Below are positions 17,599 to 26,808 of a stretch of DNA of 57,975 nucleotides, piece after piece. A program made the position numbers and the translations under genes. This DNA comes from Vampirovibrionales bacterium (GTDB lineage Bacteria > Cyanobacteriota > Vampirovibrionia > Vampirovibrionales > JAGQHJ01), in assembly GCA_025449835.1 (NCBI GenBank), contig JANWIO010000059.1, forward strand, positions 1 through 57,975, given 5' to 3'. Below the pieces are notes generated by a model. That model did not search any database. It was not told the DNA's origin and worked only from the letters and a program-made list of their open reading frames with translations. Numbering within the stretch: position 1 is the stretch's first letter; every line of letters starts with the position of its first letter.

Positions 17599-18657
17599 AT
17601 GCATAAATATGGGGTTTCTGTAAAAGGCATTGGCGTTTCTTTACCCTCTACTGTGGTTAAAAATGAAGATTTAACTGCATTGGTGGAAACTTCTGATGAA
17701 TGGATCAGTAGCCGAACTGGGTTTCGAGAACGTCGGGTGGTTTCTGGCAACGAAAAAGTAACCGATCTTGCCATTGAAGCTGCACAGAATGCATTGGCCT
17801 ATGCTGGGATGACAGGGAGCGACGTGGATTTAATTATCAATGCAAGTTCTACCCCAGATTATATCTATCCTGCTGGGTGTGGTGTGGTGCAACAAGGGAT
17901 TGGTGCTCCTCAGGCCTTTGGCTTTGATGTGGCAATGGGGTGTAGTGGTTTAATTTATGCCTTAGGGATTGCCATTCAATTTATTGAAAACGGAACAGCC
18001 AAAACAGCACTCGTGATTGGGGCAGATACCCATTCTCGTTATACCGACTGGTATGACCGAAACACCTGTGTTTTGTTTGGGGATGGGGCCGGTGCTTTTG
18101 TGATTTCCCGAAATGAATCCCCCTCAGAAACAGATATTTTGGCGATGGACTTTATGTTGGATGGCACTAAAGGGCAGGAAATTCGCCTTCCCATTAATCG
18201 AGACAATTGCCCGTTGGTAGAACCCCGAAATTTTGAAGAGCAATCTTCGGTGTATATGAATGGCCGAGAAGTCTTTAAATTTGCGGTCGGGGAAGTTCCG
18301 AAAATTATTGAAGCAACTCTCCAAAAGGCGGGTTTAACCCCTCAAGAAGTCGATTATTATGTATTACATCAGGCCAATGTTCGCATCATGAATTCGATGA
18401 GCGAACGGATGAATGTTTCTCCGGAACAACTGATTGTGGGGTTGGAAAAATATGGAAATACCTCGGCAGCATCCATTCCGTTGGCTTTGTATGATGCTTT
18501 ACAGGCAGAACAAATTCAACCTGGGGCAACATTGGTGCTCTGTGGTTTTGGTGCTGGGCTTGCCGTTGCAACGGCCGTGGTGAAATGGAACTGTATTGAT
18601 CGCCGAAAGTCTTCATCAGCAGAGACCGTGACGGATAAATCTACTGAGAAAGTTTAA
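17599..18657 (+). CDS. fabH: 3-oxoacyl-ACP synthase III FabH
   Basis: FabH condenses acetyl-CoA with malonyl-ACP to start fatty-acid synthesis. Seen: TSDEWISSRTGFRERR, active-site Cys in AMGCSGLIYAL, His in LHQANVRIMNSM, and Asn in KYGNTSAASIP: a complete Cys-His-Asn triad. At 352 residues it carries about 20 extra C-terminal residues (Ser-, Thr-, Lys-rich), beyond the usual end near CGFGAGL. The start is ATG 17599, or GTG 17596 immediately before it, both just after the plsX stop. Confidence 0.94.
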   Translation: MHKYGVSVKGIGVSLPSTVVKNEDLTALVETSDEWISSRTGFRERRVVSGNEKVTDLAIEAAQNALAYAGMTGSDVDLIINASSTPDYIYPAGCGVVQQGIGAPQAFGFDVAMGCSGLIYALGIAIQFIENGTAKTALVIGADTHSRYTDWYDRNTCVLFGDGAGAFVISRNESPSETDILAMDFMLDGTKGQEIRLPINRDNCPLVEPRNFEEQSSVYMNGREVFKFAVGEVPKIIEATLQKAGLTPQEVDYYVLHQANVRIMNSMSERMNVSPEQLIVGLEKYGNTSAASIPLALYDALQAEQIQPGATLVLCGFGAGLAVATAVVKWNCIDRRKSSSAETVTDKSTEKV

Positions 18658-18674
18658 TAGAAGGAGTCTGAAAA

Positions 18675-19622
18675 ATGGCGAAAACCGCTTTTCTCTTTCC
18701 GGGACAAGGATCTCAGTCTGTTGGCATGGGGAAAGACCTGTATGAAAAATATCCCGCAGCCCGCCAAGTGATTGACCAGTTCACCCAATGGGTATTGCCT
18801 GATCTCAAACAAGTGATGTTTGAAGGGCCGGAAGAAACCCTTAAAAGAACCCTTTATGCCCAGCCCGCCATTTTGTCTGTGTCTTTGGCAGCACTGACGG
18901 TTTTTCGAGAAAAATATTATGATCAACCTATTCTTGCTGCCGGCCATAGTTTGGGAGAATACGGCGCACTATACGCGGCAGGGGTTATCGACTTAGAATC
19001 TGCGGCCAAGTTGGTTAAAAAACGGGCTCAACTCATGGAAGATGCGCCATCTGGTGCCATGGCGGCAATTTTGGGGCTGCCTGAAACACAATTGGACAAA
19101 GCCGTTTTGCACGTGAAAAATGAGAGCAATGGGATTGTGACCATTGCCAATTATAATACGGCCGAGCAATTGGTGATTTCGGGTGAAAGATCCGCTGTTG
19201 AAGCGGTTTGTGCTCTTGCAAAAGAGGCAGGTGCTTTAAAGGCTATTATGCTTCCGGTGGGGGGTGCTTTCCACTCTCCCTTAATGCAGCAAGCCAGTGA
19301 AGCTTTTGGTGAGTATGTGAAAACGTTTGAATTTCACGATGCTCGTTTCCCTGTGGTTACCAATGTGGATGCCCAATACACAACCCATGCACAGCAGTTC
19401 AGAGAAAAACTGGCTGATCAAATTCAGTCACCCGTGCGTTGGTTGGATTCCGTGAATTTGATGCGCCAGGAAGAAATCGACACTTTTGTTGAAATTGGGC
19501 CTGGAAAAGTCTTAACGGGGATGATTAAGCGAATTTATAAAGATGCAACTCTTTATAATGTCTTTGATTCAACCTCTTTAGAAACGACAATAGAGACGCT
19601 AAAAGAAAGGATACAGGTGTAA
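18675..19622 (+). CDS. fabD: Malonyl-CoA:ACP transacylase FabD
   Basis: FabD loads malonyl groups onto acyl carrier protein. Seen: FLFPGQGSQSVGMGKDLYE at the N-terminus, the nucleophile in GHSLGEYGALYAAG, and the His-containing PVGGAFHSPLM. The length of 315 residues is standard. A strong Shine-Dalgarno (AGAAGGAGT) precedes the ATG. Its TAA overlaps the ATG of fabG by one base (TAATG). Confidence 0.95.
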   Translation: MAKTAFLFPGQGSQSVGMGKDLYEKYPAARQVIDQFTQWVLPDLKQVMFEGPEETLKRTLYAQPAILSVSLAALTVFREKYYDQPILAAGHSLGEYGALYAAGVIDLESAAKLVKKRAQLMEDAPSGAMAAILGLPETQLDKAVLHVKNESNGIVTIANYNTAEQLVISGERSAVEAVCALAKEAGALKAIMLPVGGAFHSPLMQQASEAFGEYVKTFEFHDARFPVVTNVDAQYTTHAQQFREKLADQIQSPVRWLDSVNLMRQEEIDTFVEIGPGKVLTGMIKRIYKDATLYNVFDSTSLETTIETLKERIQV

Positions 19623-20356
19623 TGGCAGAAACCACCCAAAAAGTGGCCCTGGTAACAGGTGGTTCTCGTGGTATCGGGAGGGCATGTGCAGTTGCTTTAG
19701 CCGAGAACGGCTTTAATGTAGTATTAAGCTTTGTTTCAAACAAAAGCGCTGCGACAGAAGTTGAAAAAACCATTCAGGTTCTTGAAAGAGACTCGTTGGC
19801 CGTTCAAGGAGATGTTTCCAACGCGGCAAATGCGCAGTTTATTTTGGATGAAACCTTAAATCGCTTTGGTCGGCTGGATGTTTTGGTGAATAATGCCGGG
19901 ATTACTCGGGATAACCTCTTAATCCGAATGAAAGATGAAGACTGGCAAAAGGTGATTGACACCAATCTCACCGGAGCCTTTTATATGACTCGGGCTGCTT
20001 CAAAGGTGATGATTAAGCAAAGAAGTGGTTCCATTGTGAATATTACCAGTGTCTCTGGAATTTATGGTAATCCAGGACAGATTAATTATTCAGCCAGTAA
20101 GGCGGGGCTCATTGGGATGACCAAATCAGCTGCAAAAGAACTGGCAAGCCGAAATATTACCGTCAATGCTGTTGCACCGGGATTTATTGTGACAGATATG
20201 ACCGATGGTTTGGACACAACCAAGGTGCTTGAACATATCCCATTGGGGCGTTTGGGGACATCAGAAGATATTGCGAATGCAGTTCTTTTTCTGGTAACAT
20301 CAGGAAACTATATTACCGGGCAAGTCCTTCAAGTTGACGGTGGATTGGTTTTGTAA
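19622..20356 (+). CDS. fabG: 3-oxoacyl-ACP reductase FabG
   Basis: FabG reduces 3-oxoacyl-ACP with NADPH. Seen: the SDR cofactor motif VTGGSRGIGRA near residue 13, NNAGITRDNLL, and the catalytic Ser-Tyr-Lys set in NITSVSGIYG and YSASKAG. The length of 244 residues is typical of FabG. The gene is coupled to fabD by a one-base overlap. Its last codons contain the -35 of the likely acpP promoter. Confidence 0.95.
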   Translation: MAETTQKVALVTGGSRGIGRACAVALAENGFNVVLSFVSNKSAATEVEKTIQVLERDSLAVQGDVSNAANAQFILDETLNRFGRLDVLVNNAGITRDNLLIRMKDEDWQKVIDTNLTGAFYMTRAASKVMIKQRSGSIVNITSVSGIYGNPGQINYSASKAGLIGMTKSAAKELASRNITVNAVAPGFIVTDMTDGLDTTKVLEHIPLGRLGTSEDIANAVLFLVTSGNYITGQVLQVDGGLVL

Positions 20357-20363
20357 GTATACT
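20334..20363 (+). promoter_or_regulatory. Internal promoter for acpP
   Basis: TTGACG (20334-20339) and TATACT (20358-20363) with an 18-base spacer straddle the 3' end of fabG. A separate promoter would explain high acyl carrier protein expression. Confidence 0.5.
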
Positions 20364-20401
20364 AGGTCAACATTAAGTAGAAAATGGAGGTCACAAAAAT
20401 C

Positions 20402-20647
20402 ATGAGTACAGCTACATCCACACTAGAACGGGTTAAAAAAGTTGTTATTGAGCAATTGAGTGTTGAAGACAAAGAAGTCACTTCTGAAGCAAGCTTTCAA
20501 GCTGATTTAGGTGCAGATTCTTTAGATACGGTAGAATTGGTTATGGCTTTTGAAGAAGAATTTGGGCTTGAAATCCCGGATGAAGAAGCTGAAAAAATTG
20601 TTACCGTGCAAGATGCTGTAAACTATATTGAAAAGCACGCAAAGTAA
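20402..20647 (+). CDS. acpP: Acyl carrier protein
   Basis: The small acidic carrier on which fatty acids are built. Seen: the phosphopantetheine site [19 protein letters not shown] with the attachment serine, and a typical acidic tail ([19 protein letters not shown]). I chose ATG 20402 (81 residues): a GGAGGT Shine-Dalgarno sits 9 bases upstream, and this motif overlaps the alternative ATG at 20384, which therefore cannot be the main start. Confidence 0.95.
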   Translation: MSTATSTLERVKKVVIEQLSVEDKEVTSEASFQADLGADSLDTVELVMAFEEEFGLEIPDEEAEKIVTVQDAVNYIEKHAK

Positions 20648-20707
20648 TTGGCTTTGCTGTTTCCCCTCTTAATTCATTTACAAACAACAGGATAACCTGC
20701 AAAAACG

Positions 20708-21973
20708 ATGGCAAATACACATAAACGCCGGGTTGTTATTACAGGTATCGGTGTCATAACACCTTCTGGCGTAAAATTAGAGCCTTTTTGGCAATCGCTC
20801 CTTGCTGGAAAAAGTGCCATTGGGCCAATGACATTGATTGATACCAGTGAACAAATCTGTAAAATTGCCGGTGAAGTCAAAGATTTTCATCCGGAAAACT
20901 ATATGGATAAAAAAGACGCCCGGCGTATGGATCGCTATACTCAGTTTGCCATGGCGGCTGCACGAGATGCTTATACAGATTCAGGATTAACCTCTGAGTC
21001 TGTTGCGCCTGAACGGTTTGGTGTTGTCGTGGGTAGCGCTGCCGGTGGCATTGGAACCATTGAAACCCAGTTACGAGAGGTTATAGCGAAAGGTTATCGT
21101 CGTTGTAGTCCTTTTTTGGTCCCCATGATGATTTGTGATATGGGCGCAGGTCGAATTTCTATTGAATATAATGCCAAGGGGCCAAACATGGCGGTTGTAA
21201 CGGCATGCGCAACTGGTGCTCATTCCCTGGGGGATGCGTTTCGGATTATTCAAAATGATGAAGCCGATGTTGTTTTTGCAGGTGGTGCAGAAGCCCCCAT
21301 TACCCCTATTTCAGTCTCTGGGTTTGCTGCAGCAAGGGCTCTATCCCTTCGCAATGATGATCCTCAGCATGCCAGTCGCCCTTTTGAAACTGGTCGAGAT
21401 GGTTTTGTTATGGCTGAAGGGGCCTGTGTACTGATTCTAGAAGAATTGCAACGGTCGATTGATCGGGGTGCCAAAATTTATGGTGAGATTATTGGTTATG
21501 GGCGTTCTGCCGATGCCCATGATATTGTTTCGCCCCCTTCAGACGGAAGTGGCGCTGTTTTTGCCATGAAGGCCGCGTTAAGAGATGCGGGGCTCTCTCC
21601 TGAAGAGATTTCTTATATTAATGCTCATGGAACCAGCACACCTTTAGGTGATCTGGCAGAGACGAACGCTATTAAGCATGTGTTTAAAGATCATGCCAAA
21701 AGTGGGAAGCTTTTAGTGAGCTCAACCAAAAGCATGACGGGGCATCTTCTCGGGGCTTCTGGGTCTACGGAGGCCGCAGTATCGCTACTGGCTTTAAGAG
21801 ATCAGTTAATTCCGCCTACCATTAATCTTGAAAATCAAGATCCGGCATGTGACTTGGATTATGTTCCTCATACCCCACGTAAAGTCAGTGGTTTTAAGGT
21901 GGCTATGTCCAACTCCTTTGGATTTGGTGGACACAATGCCTCACTCATTTTCCGGGCTTGGGAACAAAATTAA
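20708..21973 (+). CDS. fabF: 3-oxoacyl-ACP synthase II FabF
   Basis: FabF is the elongating condensing enzyme of type II fatty-acid synthesis. Seen: RVVITGIGVITPSG, active-site Cys in VVTACATGAHSLGDA, and the two histidines in NAHGTSTPLGD and STKSMTGHLLGASG: a Cys-His-His triad as expected for KAS I/II. The length of 421 residues is typical. It closes the plsX-fab cluster and converges with prs. No fabZ, fabI or acc gene is in the cluster, so these lie elsewhere. Confidence 0.95.
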   Translation: MANTHKRRVVITGIGVITPSGVKLEPFWQSLLAGKSAIGPMTLIDTSEQICKIAGEVKDFHPENYMDKKDARRMDRYTQFAMAAARDAYTDSGLTSESVAPERFGVVVGSAAGGIGTIETQLREVIAKGYRRCSPFLVPMMICDMGAGRISIEYNAKGPNMAVVTACATGAHSLGDAFRIIQNDEADVVFAGGAEAPITPISVSGFAAARALSLRNDDPQHASRPFETGRDGFVMAEGACVLILEELQRSIDRGAKIYGEIIGYGRSADAHDIVSPPSDGSGAVFAMKAALRDAGLSPEEISYINAHGTSTPLGDLAETNAIKHVFKDHAKSGKLLVSSTKSMTGHLLGASGSTEAAVSLLALRDQLIPPTINLENQDPACDLDYVPHTPRKVSGFKVAMSNSFGFGGHNASLIFRAWEQN

Positions 21974-22068
21974 TCTCTTTTTTTGACGCCAAGGCACCAT
22001 TAACAAGCTCAAGAGAAGCGTTGTTTTTGTGTTGTTCTTCTTGGTGGAGAGTCGGTTTATTAAAACAT

Positions 22069-23064
22069 CTAACTGACGGACATAACGTCATGGATACGGC
22101 CAATGGCTTCTCCCAATAGGCGAGCAAAACTGAGCAGCGTAATTTTTTGGGTTTGTGCACCAGCCGGGCTTAGGGGGATACTGTTGGTGACGATAATTTC
22201 ATCAATGGGGGATTCTGATAAGCGTTGGATGGCCGGGCCACTAAAGACAGGGTGAGCGGCACAGGCAAAAATCTGTTGAGCGCCTTGTTCTTTGAGCATT
22301 TTGGCGCCTGAGCAAATGGTACCTGCAGTATCAATCATGTCATCCACAATAATGGCGTTACGCCCACGGACATCCCCAATAAGGTTATACACTTCAGCAA
22401 TGTTATGGCCTACCCGACGTTTATCGATAATGGCAATGGGGCAATCCAGTTTTTTTGCAAACACTCTGGCCCGCTCAACGCCCCCAGCATCAGGGCTAAC
22501 CACCACTGGGTTTTCTAAGCGTTTTTGTTGAATATAGTCAATTAAAACGGGGGTTGCGTAAAGGTGATCGACTTTAATGTTAAAGAATCCTTGTAGCTGA
22601 CCGGTGTGAAGGTCCATGGCGATAATGCGATCAGGGCCAGCGGTGGTAATGAGATCAGCCACTAGCTTGGCAGAGATAGCTTCACGTCCAGCGGTTTTTC
22701 GGTCCTGTCGGGCATAACCATAGTAGGGCATTACAATATTGATGGTGTTCGCGCTGGCACGCTTAAACGCATCAATCATAATGAGCAGTTCCATGATATT
22801 TTCGTTGGCCGGGCTGCAGGTGGGTTGGATTAAAAAGACATCATTGCCGCGAATGCTTTCTTGGATTTGAACGTAAGTTTCACCGTCGCTAAAGTTTTTA
22901 ATTTGAATGGGGCTCAATGAGGTTCCCAAATAATGGGCAATCTCTTCGGCGAGTTCTGGATTGGCTCGCCCTGTAAATATTTTAACTTTACATGTTCCGT
23001 CTAGCATCCGATTACGCTCAAGCTGCGGAATATGCATTTCTACGGCCACTGAATGATCCTCCAT
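22069..23064 (-). CDS. prs: Ribose-phosphate pyrophosphokinase
   Basis: Makes PRPP from ribose-5-phosphate and ATP for nucleotide, His and Trp synthesis. Seen: KIFTGRANPELAEEIA, the flexible catalytic loop YGYARQDRKTAGREAISAK, VVSPDAGGVERAR, and the PRPP-binding IVDDMIDTAGTI. It is 331 residues from ATG 23064, with about 20 extra N-terminal residues (EDHSVAVEMHIPQLERNR) before the usual beginning; a later start is possible. The gene is alone on the minus strand, and a terminator-like palindrome lies in its upstream region. Confidence 0.93.
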   Translation of the reverse strand: MEDHSVAVEMHIPQLERNRMLDGTCKVKIFTGRANPELAEEIAHYLGTSLSPIQIKNFSDGETYVQIQESIRGNDVFLIQPTCSPANENIMELLIMIDAFKRASANTINIVMPYYGYARQDRKTAGREAISAKLVADLITTAGPDRIIAMDLHTGQLQGFFNIKVDHLYATPVLIDYIQQKRLENPVVVSPDAGGVERARVFAKKLDCPIAIIDKRRVGHNIAEVYNLIGDVRGRNAIIVDDMIDTAGTICSGAKMLKEQGAQQIFACAAHPVFSGPAIQRLSESPIDEIIVTNSIPLSPAGAQTQKITLLSFARLLGEAIGRIHDVMSVS

Positions 23065-23487
23065 TCCATACCTTTCTGTTCATTTCATGTTGATAAACAC
23101 ATCGGGCAATCAAAAGTTGCGTTATTTTAGGTTCTTTTTTTAAAATACCAAAAAACCACCGCTTTAAAGCGGATGCGTTAACTTTTCTAAACTGTTTTTG
23201 TGTTGTCATAAAAATAGGAGGCATTGCCACCATATTTACCATATAAAAGAGACGTTTGTAGGAGCAAAATCTTCCCATCGTGCGAACACCACTCTCTATT
23301 GTATGCCGAAAATTGAGAAAATGCTTTATCTTGTTAGCGTATTTATAACCCAAAATATGAAACCAGGCTTGATCTTCTAGTAGTGTTGAAAGATTGCTGA
23401 GGTAGATGTTGGTATTTTAAGGGGACTTGGTCAAAATGGTCTATAGAAAAGCTTATTTTCATTCTTTGATGAGGTATAATAAGGGCT
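23065..23487. promoter_or_regulatory. Divergent intergenic region prs / GH15 gene
   Basis: A 423-base AT-rich gap. On the minus strand it carries the prs leader, with a perfect palindrome at 23159-23172. On the plus strand TATAAT at 23475-23480 lies only 7 bases ahead of the GH15 ATG, which if used would give an almost leaderless mRNA; no good -35 is visible. A minus-strand open frame across 23018-23353 looks non-coding. Confidence 0.4.
23141..23172 (-). terminator. Terminator-like palindrome upstream of prs
   Basis: The perfect palindrome CCGCTTTAAAGCGG (23159-23172), read on the minus strand, is followed by TGGTTTTTTGG. It lies about 95 bases upstream of the prs start, so it may act as an attenuator in the prs leader rather than end a gene. 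Confidence 0.4.
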
Positions 23488-25281
23488 ATGGACTCATTGG
23501 ATTATGGCATTATCGGGAATGGACAGATTAATGCACTGGTATCCTCTGAGGGGAACATTGAATGGGCCTGTATGCCCGCATTTGATAGTCCATCTGTCTT
23601 TAGCGCCATTTTAGATAAAGAGCAGGGGGGCTGTTTTAAGGTCAAGCTAAAAGGCTTTTACGGGACCGAACAACAGTATTTAAAAAATACGGTTATTCTG
23701 GAGACCCGTTATTTGGGCCGTAATGGGGCGTTTAACATTATCGACTTTGTTCCCCGCTTTTATATCGATGCGGAGGCCATTTACAAACCTGCACAAATAT
23801 ATCGTTTAATTGAGGTGACCCAGGGAGAGCCGCAGGTTGAAATTTATTTTGATCCCCGCTTTGATTATGCCCGAGGTGAAACCCATTGTTCTATTGAGAG
23901 GGGCGTATTGGTTGCGGTACAGGGGGAACAGAAACTTTATTTGTACTCAAACCTTGATTATCAGAAGATTTTAGACCATGAAGAAATAACCTTAACCCAA
24001 GGAAGCTTTTTGGTCCTTTCTTACATGGAGCCATTGCAAGGGATTACCTATGAAAGTGTTATTGAAAAGTTTCAACGCACCACGCATTATTGGCGTGGTT
24101 GGGTAAAACATTGTTATCTGCCTGCCAATTATCAAAATGAGATTATTCGATCTGCTCTAACCCTAAAACTGTTGGTTTATGATGATACAGGTGGGGTTAT
24201 TGCAGCGCCCACCAGTAGTTTACCTGAGATTTTTGGGGAAAACCGTAACTGGGATTACCGCTATTGTTGGCTGAGAGACTCCTATTTTATTGTGAATGCC
24301 CTGATGAAACTCTCTCAATTTGAGGAGTTAGAGGGGTTTATTCGTTATTTAAAGCTGGTTTTAGGAAAAAAGGTGTATGAGGCGGGCAAAGATCTGGAAA
24401 ACTTACGGCCCCTTTACGCTATTTCAGGTCGGCCCGCGCCGATGGAAGAAATTTTATCTCATTTAAAAGGATTTAATGGGAGTCAGCCCGTGCGGATTGG
24501 GAACGATGCCACCAACCACTTTCAAATTGATATTTATGGTGAAGTGATCCAAGCGTTGTATCCCATGTTTTTTGATCAACGCATTGTTCGGGAAGATCTG
24601 GACCAACTGTGGAACATTGTCAAAGATTTGGTTGATCTGGCCATCAAAAAATTTCCAGATAAGGACAATGGGATTTGGGAGTTTCGCAATGCCCGGCGCC
24701 ATTACACCTTTTCAAAACTCATGTGCTGGGTGGCTGTTGATCGGGGCGTTAAGATTGCACGGCATCTTTCCAAGGCTGAGGTGAGTAAATGGACTCGGCT
24801 TCGGGATGTGATGCGAAACGATATTCTAAAAAAGGCTTGGAACCCTGATGTACAAGCGTTTACACAATCCTATGGGTCTCAATATTTAGATGCCAGTACG
24901 CTCTTAATGCCTGTATATGGTTTTATTTCGGCAAAAGATCCGAGAATGAAGAATACCATCACGCAAAGCGAGAATTTGCTCATGAAAAATGGCTTTGCAT
25001 TTCGTTACACGAATGAAGATGATTTGGGTGTGCCTCAAAATGCCTTTTTGGTCTGCACTTTTTGGTTTATTGATGCGCTTATTCTTGCAGGAGAATCGAA
25101 AAAGGCTTTATATTATTTCGAAAACGTTTTACAATATTCAAATCACGTGGGATTGTTTTCTGAAGATGTTGATCCCCAACTGGGTGTCCTGACGGGAAAC
25201 TTTCCGCAAGGGTATACACATGTGGCTATTATCAACACCGCGATGAAGTTGAATAATCATCATGAGGTATACAGCACGTAA
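23488..25281 (+). CDS. Glycoside hydrolase family 15 protein
   Basis: A GH15-type (alpha/alpha)6 barrel protein of 597 residues; the family holds glucoamylases, glucodextranases and some trehalases. Seen: the N-terminal beta domain typical of bacterial members (YGIIGNGQINALVSSEGNIEW, CMPAFDSPSVF), the catalytic-domain start ENRNWDYRYCWLRDSYF, and near the C-terminus SEDVDPQLGVLTGNFPQGYTH with a likely catalytic acid. No signal peptide, so it is cytoplasmic. It lies 36 bases ahead of otsA-otsB, which suggests a role in trehalose or glycogen/maltodextrin turnover; a trehalase activity is an attractive but unproven reading. Confidence 0.82.
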   Translation: MDSLDYGIIGNGQINALVSSEGNIEWACMPAFDSPSVFSAILDKEQGGCFKVKLKGFYGTEQQYLKNTVILETRYLGRNGAFNIIDFVPRFYIDAEAIYKPAQIYRLIEVTQGEPQVEIYFDPRFDYARGETHCSIERGVLVAVQGEQKLYLYSNLDYQKILDHEEITLTQGSFLVLSYMEPLQGITYESVIEKFQRTTHYWRGWVKHCYLPANYQNEIIRSALTLKLLVYDDTGGVIAAPTSSLPEIFGENRNWDYRYCWLRDSYFIVNALMKLSQFEELEGFIRYLKLVLGKKVYEAGKDLENLRPLYAISGRPAPMEEILSHLKGFNGSQPVRIGNDATNHFQIDIYGEVIQALYPMFFDQRIVREDLDQLWNIVKDLVDLAIKKFPDKDNGIWEFRNARRHYTFSKLMCWVAVDRGVKIARHLSKAEVSKWTRLRDVMRNDILKKAWNPDVQAFTQSYGSQYLDASTLLMPVYGFISAKDPRMKNTITQSENLLMKNGFAFRYTNEDDLGVPQNAFLVCTFWFIDALILAGESKKALYYFENVLQYSNHVGLFSEDVDPQLGVLTGNFPQGYTHVAIINTAMKLNNHHEVYST

Positions 25282-25317
25282 AGTTTAAATGAATTAATGA
25301 GACATTGAGATCTGAAA

Positions 25318-26808
25318 ATGATTGAAGTAGAGCCTGTAATACAACAAGAATCCTCGGTGCTATCTGGCCATCGCCTTATTATTGTGTCTAATCGTGAGCC
25401 GTTTCAAGTAGTCAGGGAAGAGGATAGTTTAAGACTGGAAAGATCTGCTGGTGGGCTTATTTCTGCCCTTGATCCTGTGGTTCAAAGCTCAAATGGTCTT
25501 TGGATCTGCTGGGATGGGGCTTTTCAAGAGGATGATTACAGTTTTGAAGACTTATCTCGCTTGGCAGAACTCAACAATATTGAGTTCCCTTACCCTTTAC
25601 AGATGGTAAAGCTGAGTGAAGAAGATATTGAACACTATTATTATGGATTTGCAAACCAGCAAATTTGGCCGCTGTTTCATTATTTCCCTTCGCGCTATGC
25701 CTTTCAGGAAAAAGAGTGGGCCCAATACACGGAAGTAAACCAAAAATTTGCTCAATCCATTGTGGAAAATGCAACGCCTGAAGATTTTATCTGGATTCAA
25801 GATTATCACCTTATGTTGGTACCCAGTTTTGTTCGGGAAAAACAGCCTGATTTAAATTTAGGTTTTTTCTGCCATGTTCCTTTTCCGCATTATGAGGTGT
25901 TTCGAGTATTACCCACCCGTCGTGAAATTTTAAGAGGGATGTTGGGGGCGGATATCATCGGATTTCATACACCTGACTACGCCAAGTATTTTATGGAATG
26001 TGCCGAAATGCTTCTGCCGGGAGAGGTAAAGGTGCTGGATGGGGAGACGCTTATGTTTCGATCTCGCCAGGTTCGGGTAAAAGCTTATCCCATTAGCATT
26101 GATTACGATTCGATTGATGCGATTTCTCGTCGACCTGAAACCGATGAAGCCGTGGCGCAATTGCGAAGCTCATTCCAGCCTGCCGAATTGATTGGTTTGG
26201 GAATTGACAGGCTGGATTACTCCAAAGGCATTTTTGATCGTATGGAGTGTATTTCGTTGTTCTTTGATCGGTATCCTGAATACCGTAAACGCCTTGTCTT
26301 CATTCAGATTGCGGTTCCCAGTCGAACCAAGGTGGAAGATTATCAGCAACTCAAACATGAAGTGGATGAAGCGGTTGGCCGGATTAATGGTCGGTTTAGC
26401 GAAGATGGCTGGGCGCCGATTCATTATTTATATCGTGGTTTTCCCATGGAAGAGCTGGTTGCCTACTATAAAGCTGCAGATTTTGCCTTAGTGAATCCAC
26501 TTCGGGATGGAATGAATCTGGTTGCCAAGGAATATTGTGCTGCACACAGCGATGATAATGGTGCTTTAATCTTGAGTGAAATGACAGGCTCTGCCTATCA
26601 GTTGAAAGAAAGCTTTTTGGTGAATCCTTACGATTATCCCAGTGTGGTAGAAGCCATGCATGCCGCTCTGAGTGCCTCGAATGAAGAAAAAAGGGAGCGG
26701 ATGATTCAGATGCGAAAGACGATTCAAGAAAACAATATTGAAAAATGGCTTAATGACTTTCTGGCTGATTTTAACGTGGCTATTCAGCATCGGTATGACA
26801 ATGCCTAA
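25318..26808 (+). CDS. otsA: Trehalose-6-phosphate synthase
   Basis: A GT20 enzyme that joins UDP- (or ADP-) glucose to glucose-6-phosphate. Seen: IIVSNREPFQ at the N-terminus, the acceptor-site WIQDYHLMLVPSFVRE, FFCHVPFPHYEVFRVLP, LGIDRLDYSKGI, and the donor-binding VNPLRDGMNLVAKEYCA. The length of 496 residues is normal. The 3' end overlaps otsB, so the two steps of trehalose synthesis are coupled. It follows the GH15 gene closely. Confidence 0.93.
   Translation: MIEVEPVIQQESSVLSGHRLIIVSNREPFQVVREEDSLRLERSAGGLISALDPVVQSSNGLWICWDGAFQEDDYSFEDLSRLAELNNIEFPYPLQMVKLSEEDIEHYYYGFANQQIWPLFHYFPSRYAFQEKEWAQYTEVNQKFAQSIVENATPEDFIWIQDYHLMLVPSFVREKQPDLNLGFFCHVPFPHYEVFRVLPTRREILRGMLGADIIGFHTPDYAKYFMECAEMLLPGEVKVLDGETLMFRSRQVRVKAYPISIDYDSIDAISRRPETDEAVAQLRSSFQPAELIGLGIDRLDYSKGIFDRMECISLFFDRYPEYRKRLVFIQIAVPSRTKVEDYQQLKHEVDEAVGRINGRFSEDGWAPIHYLYRGFPMEELVAYYKAADFALVNPLRDGMNLVAKEYCAAHSDDNGALILSEMTGSAYQLKESFLVNPYDYPSVVEAMHAALSASNEEKRERMIQMRKTIQENNIEKWLNDFLADFNVAIQHRYDNA

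Noticed and set aside
23018-23353. Minus-strand open frame overlapping the prs start
   Set aside because: It covers the prs ribosome site, has an unusual composition and no recognisable motif.
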